64,000 nt of DNA from Planobispora rosea (GTDB lineage: Bacteria > Actinomycetota > Actinomycetes > Streptosporangiales > Streptosporangiaceae). The stretch covers positions 62,001 through 126,000 of the forward strand of contig NZ_BMQP01000004.1 of the NCBI RefSeq assembly GCF_014648175.1, given 5' to 3'. The translations under genes were made by a program, and so were the position numbers. The notes under the pieces are model-generated. The model made no database searches. It had not been told where the DNA came from and was given only the letters and a program-made list of their open reading frames with translations. This document shows, in pieces, positions 9,376 to 20,736 of the stretch (its first letter is position 1; every line of letters starts with the position of its first letter).

Positions 9376-9894
9376 TTATGGGGCTAGAAATTCCCCAGAA
9401 GGCAGATTCCTCGCTATCCAGAAAGCGATCATTAATCCCAGGAGAACCCACGGATATACCGGCCGGATCCCCGATCCCGGAACCGGTCCGCCCCGCCGGG
9501 ACAGCCAGGACCGCACCGCCCAGCGTCCCCACAGCAGGAGGGCGAACGGGAGCGCGAGCACCAGGAACGGATTGAGGCCGAACGCCGCGACCGGGTCTCC
9601 GTGGGCCAGTGCGTACACGGCCCGCAGACCGCCGCACCCGGGACAGTAGAGCCCGGTGAGCACGAGGAACGGGCAGGACGGGTAATGACCGGGCTCGTTC
9701 GGGTCCACCGCGGCGACGAAGGCGACTCCGGCGCCCGCCGCCAGCGCGACGCCCAGCGGCGCCAGCGGGGCCCACCGGCGGGACCGCCCCGCCACGGCTC
9801 CGCCCGGCCCCGCCGGTCCACCGCCCGTCATCGGCACCTCCGGCCCGCCCGGTCCACCGGTCCCCGCCGGCCCGGCCGGTCCGCCCGCCGTCAT
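9376..9894 (-). CDS. DUF2752 membrane protein in the trp region
   Basis: 172 residues. Gly/Pro-rich N-terminus, then three or four membrane segments. The core CPFLVLTGLYCPGCGGLRAVYALAHGD is the DUF2752 signature, with Cys residues arranged CPxxxxTGxxCPGCG. The function is unknown; the cysteines hint at metal binding or redox chemistry. Members are common near trp genes in actinobacteria. ATG at 9894 is followed by low-complexity sequence; a second ATG at codon 22 (MTGGGPAGPGG) is possible. It lies 79 bases after the DUF4190 gene and 102 bases before the trpC mini-ORF. Confidence 0.85.
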   Translation of the reverse strand: MTAGGPAGPAGTGGPGGPEVPMTGGGPAGPGGAVAGRSRRWAPLAPLGVALAAGAGVAFVAAVDPNEPGHYPSCPFLVLTGLYCPGCGGLRAVYALAHGDPVAAFGLNPFLVLALPFALLLWGRWAVRSWLSRRGGPVPGSGIRPVYPWVLLGLMIAFWIARNLPSGEFLAP

Positions 9895-9973
9895 CGGCCC
9901 ACCCGGGCCCGCCGGCCGCGACGACCTGTCACACCGCCACGATATCCGGACGGCACGGGATCGGCGGACCGGA

Positions 9974-10390
9974 TCAGAACCCCGAGTACGTGGCCGCCCC
10001 GAAGAGGCCCAGACCCAGCACGCCCAGCCAGAGCAGCAGCACGACGACCCAGCAGGCGATGCCGAAGTAGGACAGGACCAGGCCGGCGATCGCCATGCCC
10101 CGCCCTTCCTCGCCCGTCTTCTTGATCTGGCTCAGCGAGACGTGCCCGAGGACGACGCCGACGAGCGAGGTGACACCGCACAGGAACAGCCCCGCGATGC
10201 CCAGGACCAGCGCGGCGATGGCCATGCCGTTGTTGGGGCGGGGAGGCGGGGCGCCGTAACCGTAGCCGTAGGGGTCGTAGCCGCCGGGAGGCGGCCCGCC
10301 GTAACCACCGCCGGGAGGCCCGTAACCGCCACCGGGGGGGCCGTAACCGCCGGGAGGCCCGTAACCGCCCGGCTGCTTGTCATAGCTCAT
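9974..10390 (-). CDS. DUF4190 small membrane protein
   Basis: 138 residues. The first ~50 are Gly/Pro/Tyr repeats (PGGYGPP units), probably disordered in the cytoplasm. Two hydrophobic segments follow in a typical DUF4190 layout: MAIAALVLGIAGLFLCG, VGVVLGHVSLSQIKKTGEEGRG, then MAIAGLVLSYFGI. The function is unknown. ATG at 10390 has a strong GGGGAGAG site. The upstream A/T-rich stretch may hold its own promoter. It sits between the Trp-associated membrane protein and DUF2752. Confidence 0.88.
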   Translation of the reverse strand: MSYDKQPGGYGPPGGYGPPGGGYGPPGGGYGGPPPGGYDPYGYGYGAPPPRPNNGMAIAALVLGIAGLFLCGVTSLVGVVLGHVSLSQIKKTGEEGRGMAIAGLVLSYFGIACWVVVLLLWLGVLGLGLFGAATYSGF

Positions 10391-10543
10391 TAAAACTCTC
10401 CCCTTTATCCGAGTCGCGAGCGGAAGCCTAACGACAACGCCCCCGCCGGAAGAGACACGATCACCCCGGGAGCGAGATGTGACCACCATAAAGCGGATAT
10501 GACGGACTCGCCGTCGATATCCCGCGACATCGGAGGAGCGGCC

Positions 10544-11377
10544 TCAGCCGGTCCGGCCGCCCCTGCCCGCCGGGGCGCCCCCGCCATCCCCGTTCCCCGG
10601 ACCGTCGATCCCCTCGCCCCTGCTCCCCGGGCCGTCCCCGGCGCCGGAGCCCTCCGGCCCGCCGCTCTCCGGACCGGCCGCCGGGGCGGTCACCGGGCCG
10701 GCCACGGGGTCGGCCGTCGGATCGGCACCGCCGTCGATCGCGTCCCACAGCGCCCGGTCGGTCGCCGGCCCGGCGGGCCCGTCCCCCGCGCCGCCGGAAC
10801 CCGTTCCGGGGCGGTCGTACCGGGCGGACATGCCCGGCCACCGGCCGCCCCGCAGTACGGCCGCCACCCCCCCGGCCAGCAGCACCAGCCCGCCCGCCGC
10901 CGCGGCCGGCGGCCAGGCCCAGTGCACCTCGGTGGAGAGCAAGTCCCCGGCCGAGTCCGTACCCGGGAGTCTCGCGGAGGTCAGGCGGTCGAGCGCCGCC
11001 GCGGCCAGCGCTGACGGGCGGATGCCCGACCAGGTCCCCGCGACCGCGCCCAGCCCGCACAGCGCGATCACCGCGCCGACGGCCCTGCGCGGCCACCCGC
11101 GGGTGGCGAGCACCGCGACCACCGCCGCGAAAGCCGCCAGCGCGATCGAGTTCAGGAAGGGCACGAGCTCGGCGCCCGTCAGCGTGACCCGCTGGGAACC
11201 GCCTCCCACCCGGGACCCGCCGGCATCGAGCGTGGCCCAGCCGCGCCCGGCGGCCAGCAGCACCAGCCCGGCACCGGCCGCGCACGTGAGCACCCAGGCC
11301 CACAGCGCCCGCCTGGCGTTCGCCCCGGACACGGCCCCCGTTCCCCCGGCGCGCTCACCGGCCTCCCCGGCGCTCAC
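10544..11377 (-). CDS. Trp-biosynthesis-associated membrane protein
   Basis: 277 residues. Four membrane segments (about 26-43, 72-92, 98-115, 152-170) with a [20 protein letters not shown] motif fit the actinobacterial Trp-operon membrane protein family (Trp_oprn_chp, TIGR02234). The C-terminal ~100 residues are Gly/Pro/Asp-rich and disordered. The molecular role is unknown; the link to Trp is by gene neighbourhood. GTG at 11377 overlaps the hisI stop by GTGA (11374-11377). In many actinobacteria trpE lies between hisI and this gene; here nothing separates them. Confidence 0.85.
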   Translation of the reverse strand: MSAGEAGERAGGTGAVSGANARRALWAWVLTCAAGAGLVLLAAGRGWATLDAGGSRVGGGSQRVTLTGAELVPFLNSIALAAFAAVVAVLATRGWPRRAVGAVIALCGLGAVAGTWSGIRPSALAAAALDRLTSARLPGTDSAGDLLSTEVHWAWPPAAAAGGLVLLAGGVAAVLRGGRWPGMSARYDRPGTGSGGAGDGPAGPATDRALWDAIDGGADPTADPVAGPVTAPAAGPESGGPEGSGAGDGPGSRGEGIDGPGNGDGGGAPAGRGGRTG

Positions 11378-11721
11378 TCCGGGGTCACCGGCAGCTCGCC
11401 GGCGTCGAAGCAGGTCCGGTCGCCGGTGTGGCAGGCCGCGCCCACCTGGTCGACCTTGAGCAGGATCGTGTCGCCGTCGCAGTCGAGGGCCACCGACTTG
11501 ACGTGCTGGACGTGGCCGGAGGTGTCGCCCTTCACCCAGTACTCGCCGCGGCTGCGCGACCAGTAGGTGGCCCGGCCGGTGGTGAGCGTGCGGTGCAGGG
11601 CCTCGTCGTCCATCCAGGCGAGCATCAGCACCTCACCGGTGTCGTACTGCTGGGCGACGGCGGGCACCAGCCCGTCGCCGGTGCGCTTCAGGCGGGCCGC
11701 GATCGCGGGGTCAAGGGGCAT
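11374..11721 (-). CDS. hisI: Phosphoribosyl-AMP cyclohydrolase
   Basis: 115 residues. It opens the purine ring of PR-AMP, the third step of histidine synthesis. [41 protein letters not shown] and [10 protein letters not shown] are the family blocks; the Cys and Asp residues bind Zn and Mg. It is monofunctional, as in other actinobacteria, where hisE is separate. ATG at 11721 gives the usual N-terminus. It overlaps the Trp-associated membrane protein and heads the trpCBA transcript. It is separated from hisF by a 16-kb block. Confidence 0.95.
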   Translation of the reverse strand: MPLDPAIAARLKRTGDGLVPAVAQQYDTGEVLMLAWMDDEALHRTLTTGRATYWSRSRGEYWVKGDTSGHVQHVKSVALDCDGDTILLKVDQVGAACHTGDRTCFDAGELPVTPE

Positions 11722-11782
11722 GCGGCAATTGTGCCGCAACCAGGGCCGGGGGCGGATCCCGGTCCGGGTGCGCCGTGATCCC

Positions 11783-11832
11783 GGAGACTCCCCCGTCCTC
11801 CGCGGAGTCTCCGGCATGACGGGGGAGTCTCC
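11783..11832 (-). terminator. Inverted repeat downstream of ppk2, probable terminator
   Basis: Arms of 15 bases at 11783-11797 and 11818-11832 (ggagactcccccgtc and gacgggggagtctcc) are perfectly complementary, with a 20-base loop. The palindrome ctccgcggag appears in the loop (11798-11807) and again at 11829-11838. It lies 33-82 bases beyond the ppk2 stop, before the hisI start. It lacks a T run, as is usual in very GC-rich genomes. Confidence 0.6.
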
Positions 11833-11864
11833 GCGGAGGACCGGCCCGGCGCTCCCGGCAGCCG

Positions 11865-12797
11865 CTATCGCGTGCGGTCGGCGTCGAGCACGTCGGCGGC
11901 CTTGACCACGATCTTCGGGTCGGGGGCGTCGACGACGTCGTGGTCCTTGTTGTCGTACTCGAACAGACTCAGGACGTGCCGCATGGCCTCGACCCTGGCC
12001 CGTTTCTTGTCATTGCTCTTGATCACCGTCCACGGCGCCACGTCCGTGTCGGTGTGCAGGAACATCTCCTCCTTGGCCTGGGTGTACTCGTCCCACTTGT
12101 CCAGCGACTCCAGGTCCATCGGCGACAACTTCCACTGCCGCACCGGATCGACCTGCCGGATGACGAAACGGGTGCGCTGCTCCTGGCGCGAGACGGAGAA
12201 CCAGAACTTCACCAGGTGGATGCCGTCGCGCACCAGCATGCGCTCCAGCGCCGGGGCCTGCGCCATGAACTCCAGGTACTCCTCCTCGGTGGCGAAGCCC
12301 ATCACCCGCTCCACCCCGGCGCGGTTGTACCAGGAGCGGTCGAAGAAGACCATCTCCCCCGCCGCGGGCAGGTGCTGGATGTAACGCTGGAAGTACCACT
12401 GGGTGCTCTCGCGCTCGCTGGGTTTCTCCAGCGCGACCACGCGGGCCCCGCGCGGGTTCAGGTGCTCCATGAACCGCTTGATCGTGCCGCCCTTGCCCGC
12501 CGCGTCACGTCCCTCGAACAGGACCACCAGCCGCCCGCCGGTGTCCTTGATCCAGTACTGCAGTTTGAGCAGCTCGATCTGGAGCAGCCGTTTGATCTTG
12601 TCGTACTCGTCGCGGGACATGCGCTCGGAGTAGGGGTAGTGCTCCCGCCAGGTGTCCACGGGAGTGCCGTCCAGCCATTTCAGGACGGGGTCGTCGTCGC
12701 CCTCGTCGTCGTCGACCAGGAACTGCTTCAGGTCCTCCACCAGGTCGCTCTCGGCGACGGCGGAGCGCACCCCCGGCGGTAGCAGGTTCGCGTCCAT
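11865..12797 (-). CDS. ppk2: Polyphosphate kinase 2 family protein
   Basis: 310 residues. PPK2 enzymes move phosphate between polyphosphate and nucleotides (class-dependent: ADP to ATP, GDP to GTP, or AMP to ADP). Walker [11 protein letters not shown] is at 96-105, the lid-region lysines follow, and Walker [10 protein letters not shown] is at 151-159. The length of about 300 residues with a single domain fits class I PPK2. The preference for GDP or ADP cannot be told from sequence by eye. ATG at 12797; the next 93 bases separate it from the ABC exporter gene upstream. It carries its own downstream hairpin, so it is probably a separate unit from hisI. Confidence 0.93.
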   Translation of the reverse strand: MDANLLPPGVRSAVAESDLVEDLKQFLVDDDEGDDDPVLKWLDGTPVDTWREHYPYSERMSRDEYDKIKRLLQIELLKLQYWIKDTGGRLVVLFEGRDAAGKGGTIKRFMEHLNPRGARVVALEKPSERESTQWYFQRYIQHLPAAGEMVFFDRSWYNRAGVERVMGFATEEEYLEFMAQAPALERMLVRDGIHLVKFWFSVSRQEQRTRFVIRQVDPVRQWKLSPMDLESLDKWDEYTQAKEEMFLHTDTDVAPWTVIKSNDKKRARVEAMRHVLSLFEYDNKDHDVVDAPDPKIVVKAADVLDADRTR

Positions 12798-12890
12798 ATC
12801 CGGCTTCTGCCACCGCCGCGGGCTTCCTAACCCGCTCCGGCCCTGTCCGCGGAACCGGTCGCGGATGTCCGGGGGCCGTCCGGGCCCCGT

Positions 12891-14663
12891 TCACGAACGG
12901 GCGGCGCTCACCCAGGACGCGTGCAGGTCGGCGTAGATCCCCGGCTCCGCGACGAGCTCCGCGTGCGGGCCGCGCTGGACGATCCGGCCGCGGTCGAAGA
13001 CGAGGACCTCGTCGGCCGCCTCGGCGGTGGACAGCCGGTGGGCGATGGAGACGGCGGTACGGCCGCGCGTGACGCCCTCCAGGGCACGTGCCAGCCGTAC
13101 CTCCGTGGCCGGGTCCACCGCGGAGGTCGCCTCGTCCAGCAGGAGCAGGTCCGGGTCCGCCAGGTAGGCGCGGGCCAGCGCGACGAGCTGGCGCTCGCCC
13201 GCCGACAGCGACTCCCCGCGCTGGCCGACCGGGGTGTCCAGCCCGGCGGGCAGGCCCTCCACCCAGTCCGCCAGGCCCAGCTCGGTCATCGCCAGCGTGA
13301 TCTCGGCGTCGGTCGCCCCCGGGCGGCCGAAGCGGACGTTCTCCGCCAGCGTGCCGTCGAACAGGAAGCCGTCCTGCGGCACCATGACGATCCGCTCGCG
13401 CAGCGAGGAGAAGCGGACCTCGCGCAGGTCGTACCCGTCCACCGTGACCCGCCCGGAGACCGGGTCCATCAGCCGGGTGAGGAGCTTGGCGAAGGTCGTC
13501 TTGCCCGAGCCGGTCTCCCCGACCACCGCGATCCGCGAGCGGGGCGGGATCTCCACCGAGACGTCGTGCAGCACCGGCGCGCCGCCGGGATAGGCGAAGC
13601 CCACGTTCTCGAAGGAGACCGTGATGGGGCCGCGCGGCAGCTCGACGCCGTCCGCGCCGGGGTCGGCGACGTCGGGCGGGGTGTCGAGCACGCCGAGTAC
13701 GCGCCGCCATCCGGCGATCGCGTTCTGCGCCTCGTTGAGCACCTCGGTGGCGATCTGCATCGGCGAGACGAAGAGCGTGATCAGGAACAGGAACGCGACC
13801 AGACCGCCCTCGCTGATGGCGTCGTCGGCGCCCAGCCGGACGCCGAGCAGCACCACGGCGGCCAGGGCGATCGCGGCGACGATCTCGGTCAGCGGGAAGA
13901 CGGTGGCGACGATCTTCTGGGTGCGGGCCTGGGCGGCCTTGTTCGCGTCGATGGCGGTGTCGAGCCGCTCGGCCGTACGGCTCTCGGAACCGTAGGCCCG
14001 GATCACCGCCGCGCCGACGACGGACTCGCTGACCGCGGCGAGCATGTCGCCGGTGCGCTCGCGGACCCGCGTGTAGGCGGCCGAGAGCCATCGCTGGAAG
14101 CGCGGCAGCGCGATCATCAGAGGCAGGAAACAGGCCCAGACCAGGAGCGCGAGCTGCCAGGACAGGACGAACATCACCACGCTGGCGACCAGCAGCTGGC
14201 CCACCGCGACGATGATCATCAGCCCGCCCCACTGCATGAACGCGCTGATCTGGTCGACGTCGCCGGTCACCCGGGAGACCAGCGCGCCGCGCCGCTCGGA
14301 GTTCTGGGTGAGCACCGACAGGTCGTGCACGTGCCGGAAGCCGCGCACCCGGAGCGTGGCCAGCGAGGCCTCGGTCGCCTTGTAGAGGCGGACGTTCATC
14401 AGGTAGCCGCAGAGCGCGGTGAAGACCACGGCCGCCGCGCACACCGCGACGGTGGTGCGGATGTACGGCACGTCGGGAACCGCGCCCTTGAGCCCGTGGT
14501 CGATGGTCTGCTGCACGGCGATCGGCACGATCACCTTGCCGACGGTGGCCAGCACGGCCAGCACGAACGTCCCGGCCAGGCCGTTGCGGAACTCCGGGGT
14601 GAGGGACAGGCCACGGCGTACGGTGGCCACCGCCGACCGCTCCACCCCCTGAAGCAGGCTCAC
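12891..14663 (-). CDS. ABC exporter half-transporter, subunit with consensus Walker B
   Basis: 590 residues. Six membrane segments in the first ~310 residues, then an ATPase: Walker A GETGSGKTT at 382-390, Q-loop Q430, Walker B LLLLDEAT ending at 513, and switch His H542. The signature is LSAGE (486-490) rather than LSGGQ. The partner gene just upstream has LSGGQ but a degenerate Walker B and no switch His. Together they fit a type IV heterodimeric exporter with one good and one degenerate ATP site. GTG at 14663 has a GGAGGGGG site and overlaps the stop of a 23-aa mini-ORF. The substrate is unknown (drug, lipid or peptide). Confidence 0.93.
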   Translation of the reverse strand: MSLLQGVERSAVATVRRGLSLTPEFRNGLAGTFVLAVLATVGKVIVPIAVQQTIDHGLKGAVPDVPYIRTTVAVCAAAVVFTALCGYLMNVRLYKATEASLATLRVRGFRHVHDLSVLTQNSERRGALVSRVTGDVDQISAFMQWGGLMIIVAVGQLLVASVVMFVLSWQLALLVWACFLPLMIALPRFQRWLSAAYTRVRERTGDMLAAVSESVVGAAVIRAYGSESRTAERLDTAIDANKAAQARTQKIVATVFPLTEIVAAIALAAVVLLGVRLGADDAISEGGLVAFLFLITLFVSPMQIATEVLNEAQNAIAGWRRVLGVLDTPPDVADPGADGVELPRGPITVSFENVGFAYPGGAPVLHDVSVEIPPRSRIAVVGETGSGKTTFAKLLTRLMDPVSGRVTVDGYDLREVRFSSLRERIVMVPQDGFLFDGTLAENVRFGRPGATDAEITLAMTELGLADWVEGLPAGLDTPVGQRGESLSAGERQLVALARAYLADPDLLLLDEATSAVDPATEVRLARALEGVTRGRTAVSIAHRLSTAEAADEVLVFDRGRIVQRGPHAELVAEPGIYADLHASWVSAARS

Positions 14664-14727
14664 TCGGCCCCCTCCGTCGACCTCACTCGTGAGGTGCTGT
14701 GTCCGTTGGTTCGCTCGCGACGCTCAC

Positions 14728-14731
<4 letters not shown>
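14660..14731 (-). CDS. Putative 23-aa mini-ORF linking two ABC genes (VSERxERTxG type)
   Basis: GTG at 14731 overlaps the stop of the upstream ABC gene (GTGA, 14728-14731), and the TGA of this frame overlaps the GTG of the downstream ABC gene (14660-14663). A GAGGAG site lies eight bases before the GTG, inside the upstream gene. The peptide opens VSERRERTNG, like the mini-ORF before trpC. Perfect GTGA linkage at both ends would let ribosomes pass between the two halves of the transporter. It could also be a dispersed spacer sequence that happens to be open. Confidence 0.4.
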
Positions 14732-16539
<1,808 letters not shown>

Positions 16540-16670
16540 TCGGGAGGTGTCCTTTCAGAGGGGACGTTTCAGGATGTTGCTACTTAAGTGAGTATCACGC
16601 CGGATCAAGCACTTATTCCCAGCGCGGAGCTTCCCGCAGTGAAATGTCCGGAAGCTCCCATCCCACCTGG

Positions 16671-16697
16671 TTGCTCACGCAACAGCCTTGTTACGAT
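16671..16697 (+). promoter_or_regulatory. Candidate promoter giving a leaderless transcript of the TIGR03085 gene
   Basis: TACGAT at 16692-16697 lies six bases before the ATG at 16704, with TTGCTC at 16671-16676 as a possible -35 box (15-base spacer). No Shine-Dalgarno precedes the ATG. Spacing would place transcription start at or next to the A of ATG. Confidence 0.4.
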
Positions 16698-16703
16698 CGC
16701 GGG

Positions 16704-17336
16704 ATGACGTATGCCCGCGCCGAGCGCGCCGAGCTGAGCGATCTGTTCGCCCGGGTCGGCCCGGACGCCCCCACCCTGTGCGAGGGCTGGACGACCTTCG
16801 ACCTCGCCGCCCACCTCGTCCTGCGTGAGCGCCGCCCCGACGCCGCCGGAGGCATCGCCCTGGCCCCGCTGGCCGGATACACCGCCCGGGTGCAGGAGTC
16901 GCTGAAGGCCAAGCACGGCTTCGACGGCCTGGTGGAGCTGGTCCGCTCCGGCCCCGGCGGGGTCTACGGCCTGGTCCCCGGCCTGGACGCGGCCGTCAAC
17001 ACCATGGAGTTCTTCATCCACCACGAGGACGTACGGCGCGCGCAGCGCGTCTGGGAGCCCCGCGAGCTCCCCGCCGACCTGGAGGACACCTTCTGGAAGC
17101 GCTTGCGGATGGGCCGGGGGCTGTTCCTGCGCAGGTCGCCGGTCGGCGTGGTGCTGCACCGGATCGGCGGCGGCGTCGCCGTCGGCGGCGCCGAGAACGC
17201 CCCCCGGGTCGAGGTGACCGGCCCGGCGGGCGAGCTGCTGCTGTTCTGCTTCGGCCGCCAGGCCCAGGCCCGGGTGGACCTCAGCGGCGACGACGCCGCC
17301 GTGGCCCGGCTGATGGACGCCCCGCTGGGCGTCTGA
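16704..17336 (+). CDS. TIGR03085-family protein (maleylpyruvate-isomerase-like fold)
   Basis: 210 residues. The N-terminus has the DinB/mycothiol-dependent isomerase pattern: ERAELSDLFARVGPDAPTLCEGWTTFDLAAHLVLRERRPD. FFIHHEDVRRAQ follows near 105, where the His residues would complete a metal site. TIGR03085 proteins are actinobacterial, and their substrate is not known; related enzymes use mycothiol. ATG at 16704 fits family length, and a -10-like box six bases upstream suggests leaderless expression. It is divergent from the ABC exporter and convergent with the large FtsX permease, whose stop is only three bases from its own. Confidence 0.85.
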   Translation: MTYARAERAELSDLFARVGPDAPTLCEGWTTFDLAAHLVLRERRPDAAGGIALAPLAGYTARVQESLKAKHGFDGLVELVRSGPGGVYGLVPGLDAAVNTMEFFIHHEDVRRAQRVWEPRELPADLEDTFWKRLRMGRGLFLRRSPVGVVLHRIGGGVAVGGAENAPRVEVTGPAGELLLFCFGRQAQARVDLSGDDAAVARLMDAPLGV

Positions 17337-17339
17337 CCC

Positions 17340-19919
17340 TCACATCCTGGTCGCTTCGAGGACGGGCACGGCTGCCGCGCGGCGGGCGGGCATCGCCGTG
17401 GTGACGAGAACGATCGCCACGGCTCCGCCGGCGACCAGGACCAGCAGCCACGGGGGCATCGCCACCCGGATGAACGAACTGCCGGTGAGCCCGCGCAGCA
17501 ACGCCATCGTGCCGGCCGCCGCGCCGAGCCCCAGCAGCAGGCCCAGGAGCACGACCGTGACGGCCTCCCAGCGGACGATCGAGCGGATCTGCCGAGCCGT
17601 GACACCGACGGCGCCGAGCATGCCGAACTCCCGGGTGCGCTCGGTGACACCGAGGAAGACCGTCGTGGCCATGCCGGACAGGGAGATCAGCAGGGCCATG
17701 GCGATGAACCCGTACAGCAGTCCGAGGCCGCGCACCTGGGAGGCGGCCGCCGCGCGCACGTAGGAGTCCCGGTCGTGGACCCGGACCGCCGGCACCGCGG
17801 CGAGCGCCCGTTCCAGGACGGCGGCCGAGGCCGCGCCCCGCACGAGCACGGCCGTCGTCGGAGCCCGCGCGTCGAGCCGGGCCATCTCCGACGGGTGCAC
17901 CAGCGCCTGGTCGGCGACCATGTGGGAGGGGTCGTGGTAACGGTGGGCGACGATGAGGGCCGCCTCCCCGGAGGGACCGCGCAGGGTGATCCGCTGACCG
18001 GTACGGATGCCGTTGGCCTCCATCACCGACGAGGTCAGCGCTATCCGGCCGGGCCGCGGCTCCCACGGGCGCCCGCCCAGGCGCAGGACCGCCCCCACCT
18101 GAGCGGCTCCGGTCACCTCCAGCACGACGGGTTCCGCCTCATCGGGATCCTCCCCTTCCGACGGCTCCTCCCGCCGCTCCGGCCCCTTCCATCCTTCCGG
18201 CCCCGGTCCCGGCAGGAGCTCGGCACCGGTCCCGGTCAGCCCGACCGCCGCGGTCACCCCCGGCACCCGGGCGGCGAGCGCGGCCGCATCGCCGGGGAGC
18301 GGCACTCCTCCGTCCCCGGCGATCACGTACTCGGCCCGCACGGTCGCGTCCCCGGCCTGCCGGAAGCGCTCCTGCACCGAGGAGGACAGCGCCCCCGTCG
18401 AGGCGACCATCATGACGCCGAGCATGAGCGTGCCGGCGGCCGAGGCGACGCGGGTGGGGTTGCGGACGATCGCGGCCCGCGCCAGCCGGCCGGGCTCACC
18501 GCCGGCGAGCACCGCCAGCCTGCCGACCAGGCCGCCCAGCGGGCCGACGAAGAGCGGCGTGAGCATCGCCAGGGCGCTGAAGGCGATCATCACGCCTATC
18601 AGCACCAGCACGACGATCCCCACCGTGCGGTCCGCTCCCGGGGGCTCGTCGAACGCGACCGCGACCGCCGGGCCGAACCCGACGCCCGACAGCGCCAGGA
18701 CTCCCAGCGCCCCGCGGATCCGCCGCGGCCCGCCGGGGGCGTCGACGGCCGTGGCGCGCAGGGCCTCGACCGGGGCGACGCCGGCCGCGCGGCGGGCGGC
18801 TCTGCCCGCCGCGAACCAGGCGGTGGCGACGCCCAGCACGAACGGCACCGCCACGGCGATCCACCCCAGAGGGGTCTCCCCGGCCGAGACGTCATAGCCG
18901 TCGCGGGCCAGCAGCCAGGTGAGGACGTGCGAGACGCCGTATCCGGCCGGCACGCCCCCGGCCGCGGCGACGACCCCCACCGCCAGCGCCTCCAGCCGGA
19001 TCAGCCGCCTGATCTGGCGGGGCCGGGCGCCGATCGCGGCCAGCAGGGCGAGGGTGCGGGTGCGCTGGCGGACCAGCGCGCCGAAGGTGCCGGACACGAC
19101 GAACATGCCGACGAACATCGCGATGACCGCGAGCATGCCGACGGTGCCGCCGAGGGAGAACCCCATCGCGGCCAGTTCGCCGGACTGCTCCCGGCGGACC
19201 GCGGCGGAGGTCAGCACCGTCACCGCTTCGGCTCCCGGACGCGAGCGCAGGCCGTCCCGCAGGGTGGCCGCCCCCGTCCCCGGGGCGGCCTTCACCCACA
19301 GCGCCTGCCAGCGGCCCTCGGGCAGCCCGGCCGCGCGCCGTACCGTCTCCGGCGCGGCGAGGACGACGTCGCCCGTGGCCACCGTGCCGAGGCCCTCGAC
19401 GGTGGCCACGCCCACGACGGTGACCGTGCGGGTCCCCTCGGCCAGCAGCAGGGTGGCGGTCGAACCGGCGGCCAGGTCACCGGCCTCGGCGACGTGCCGC
19501 AGCACGACGATCTCGCCGTCTCCGGCCGGGGCGCGGCCGGAGACGAGGTGGTAGGCGTTCAGGCGGGGGTCGGTGATCCATGGGCGCAGCGACGTGGTCC
19601 CGCCGGCGGGTGCGGTCACCGGCGCTCCACCGGTCCCGACGACCGTGACGGGCACGGACGCGTCCCCGGCCACGGCGGCGACGCCGGGAACGGAGGCGAG
19701 CCGGGCGATCTCGATCCCGGGCCTGCCGTCCGCCGCGGCACGGACGATCACATCGGCCCTGGCGTACTCGGCGGCGTCGGACCCGATCGCGGCCGCCTGC
19801 GCGCGCAGCGCGAAATGCAGCGCGCCGGACATCAGCCCGACCGACAGGAGCATGGCCAGGAGTGTGGCCAGCAGTCCGGCCCAGCCCGAGGCGAGGGTGC
19901 GGCGGGCGATCAGCCACAC
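17340..19919 (-). CDS. Large FtsX-type ABC permease
   Basis: 859 residues. An N-terminal membrane segment (about 10-40) is followed by a large outer domain, three membrane segments near 265-400, more segments near 410-480, a second outer domain (about 490-720) and three C-terminal segments. Two FtsX domains (YGVSHVLTWLL region and GFIAMALLISLSGMATTVFLG region) mark it as the permease of a LolCDE/MacB-like or lipid/peptide exporter. The GTG at 19919 begins MWLIARRTLASGWAG, typical of the family. The ATPase gene ends three bases upstream, so the pair is one transport system. Substrate unknown. Confidence 0.9.
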   Translation of the reverse strand: MWLIARRTLASGWAGLLATLLAMLLSVGLMSGALHFALRAQAAAIGSDAAEYARADVIVRAAADGRPGIEIARLASVPGVAAVAGDASVPVTVVGTGGAPVTAPAGGTTSLRPWITDPRLNAYHLVSGRAPAGDGEIVVLRHVAEAGDLAAGSTATLLLAEGTRTVTVVGVATVEGLGTVATGDVVLAAPETVRRAAGLPEGRWQALWVKAAPGTGAATLRDGLRSRPGAEAVTVLTSAAVRREQSGELAAMGFSLGGTVGMLAVIAMFVGMFVVSGTFGALVRQRTRTLALLAAIGARPRQIRRLIRLEALAVGVVAAAGGVPAGYGVSHVLTWLLARDGYDVSAGETPLGWIAVAVPFVLGVATAWFAAGRAARRAAGVAPVEALRATAVDAPGGPRRIRGALGVLALSGVGFGPAVAVAFDEPPGADRTVGIVVLVLIGVMIAFSALAMLTPLFVGPLGGLVGRLAVLAGGEPGRLARAAIVRNPTRVASAAGTLMLGVMMVASTGALSSSVQERFRQAGDATVRAEYVIAGDGGVPLPGDAAALAARVPGVTAAVGLTGTGAELLPGPGPEGWKGPERREEPSEGEDPDEAEPVVLEVTGAAQVGAVLRLGGRPWEPRPGRIALTSSVMEANGIRTGQRITLRGPSGEAALIVAHRYHDPSHMVADQALVHPSEMARLDARAPTTAVLVRGAASAAVLERALAAVPAVRVHDRDSYVRAAAASQVRGLGLLYGFIAMALLISLSGMATTVFLGVTERTREFGMLGAVGVTARQIRSIVRWEAVTVVLLGLLLGLGAAAGTMALLRGLTGSSFIRVAMPPWLLVLVAGGAVAIVLVTTAMPARRAAAVPVLEATRM

Positions 19920-19922
19920 GGC

Positions 19923-20666
19923 TCAGCCCTCCAGCCGGCGCATCCGGGCGTGCACGGCGTCGATCGTCGGGCCGGTCAGTTCGTCCACGATCCGGCCGTC
20001 GGCCAGGAACAGGACCCTGTCCGCGTAGGCGGCGGCGACCGGGTCGTGCGTGACCATCACCACCGTCTGCCGGTAGGCGTCCACGGCGGAGCGCAGGAAG
20101 CGCAGCACCTCCGCGCCGGAGCGGGAGTCGAGGTTGCCGGTCGGCTCGTCGGCGAAGAGCACCTCGGGACGGGTCAGCAGGGCGCGGGCGACCGCCACCC
20201 GCTGCTGCTGGCCGCCGGACAGCTGGCTGGGCCGGTGGCCCAGCCGCGGGCGCAGGCCGAGCGCGTCGACCAGGACGCCGAACCACGCCTCGTCCGCCTT
20301 CCGGCCCGACATCCGCGCGGTCAGCCGGATGTTCTCCTCGGCCGTCAGGACCGGCAGCAGGTTGAACGCCTGGAAGACGAAACCGAGCCGCCCGCCGCGC
20401 AGAACGGTCAGCTGGGTGCGGGACAGCGTGGTGAGATCCACGTCTCCGATCATCACCGAGCCCGACGTCACGGTCTCCAGCCCCGCCAGGCAGTACAGGA
20501 AAGTCGACTTGCCCGACCCGGAGGGACCCATGATCGCGGTGAACTGCCCCGGCGCGAAGCTCGCCGAGACGCCGCGCAGGGCGGCCACCTCGTTCTCGCC
20601 GGATCCGTAGGTCTTGGTCAGGGCCTCGGCACGCGCCACCGGAGCCGTGAGGGTCGTCTGGTTCAT
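19923..20666 (-). CDS. ABC transporter ATPase (LolD/MacB type)
   Basis: 247 residues. Walker [10 protein letters not shown] lies near 48-56, Q-loop [10 protein letters not shown], signature [15 protein letters not shown], Walker [14 protein letters not shown] and switch [16 protein letters not shown] and DEPTGNLDS are typical of ATPases that pair with FtsX-type permeases. ATG at 20666 is chosen; a TTG four codons upstream is a weaker option. The MerR gene ends 71 bases before it on the same strand, so the regulator, ATPase and permease may share a transcript. Confidence 0.92.
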   Translation of the reverse strand: MNQTTLTAPVARAEALTKTYGSGENEVAALRGVSASFAPGQFTAIMGPSGSGKSTFLYCLAGLETVTSGSVMIGDVDLTTLSRTQLTVLRGGRLGFVFQAFNLLPVLTAEENIRLTARMSGRKADEAWFGVLVDALGLRPRLGHRPSQLSGGQQQRVAVARALLTRPEVLFADEPTGNLDSRSGAEVLRFLRSAVDAYRQTVVMVTHDPVAAAYADRVLFLADGRIVDELTGPTIDAVHARMRRLEG

Positions 20667-20736
20667 GCCCCCAGCCAACCGGTCGCGGCACGAAAGATCA
20701 TTGCGGCTGTCCGCCGGGTTCGCGGTGAGGCTGGCC

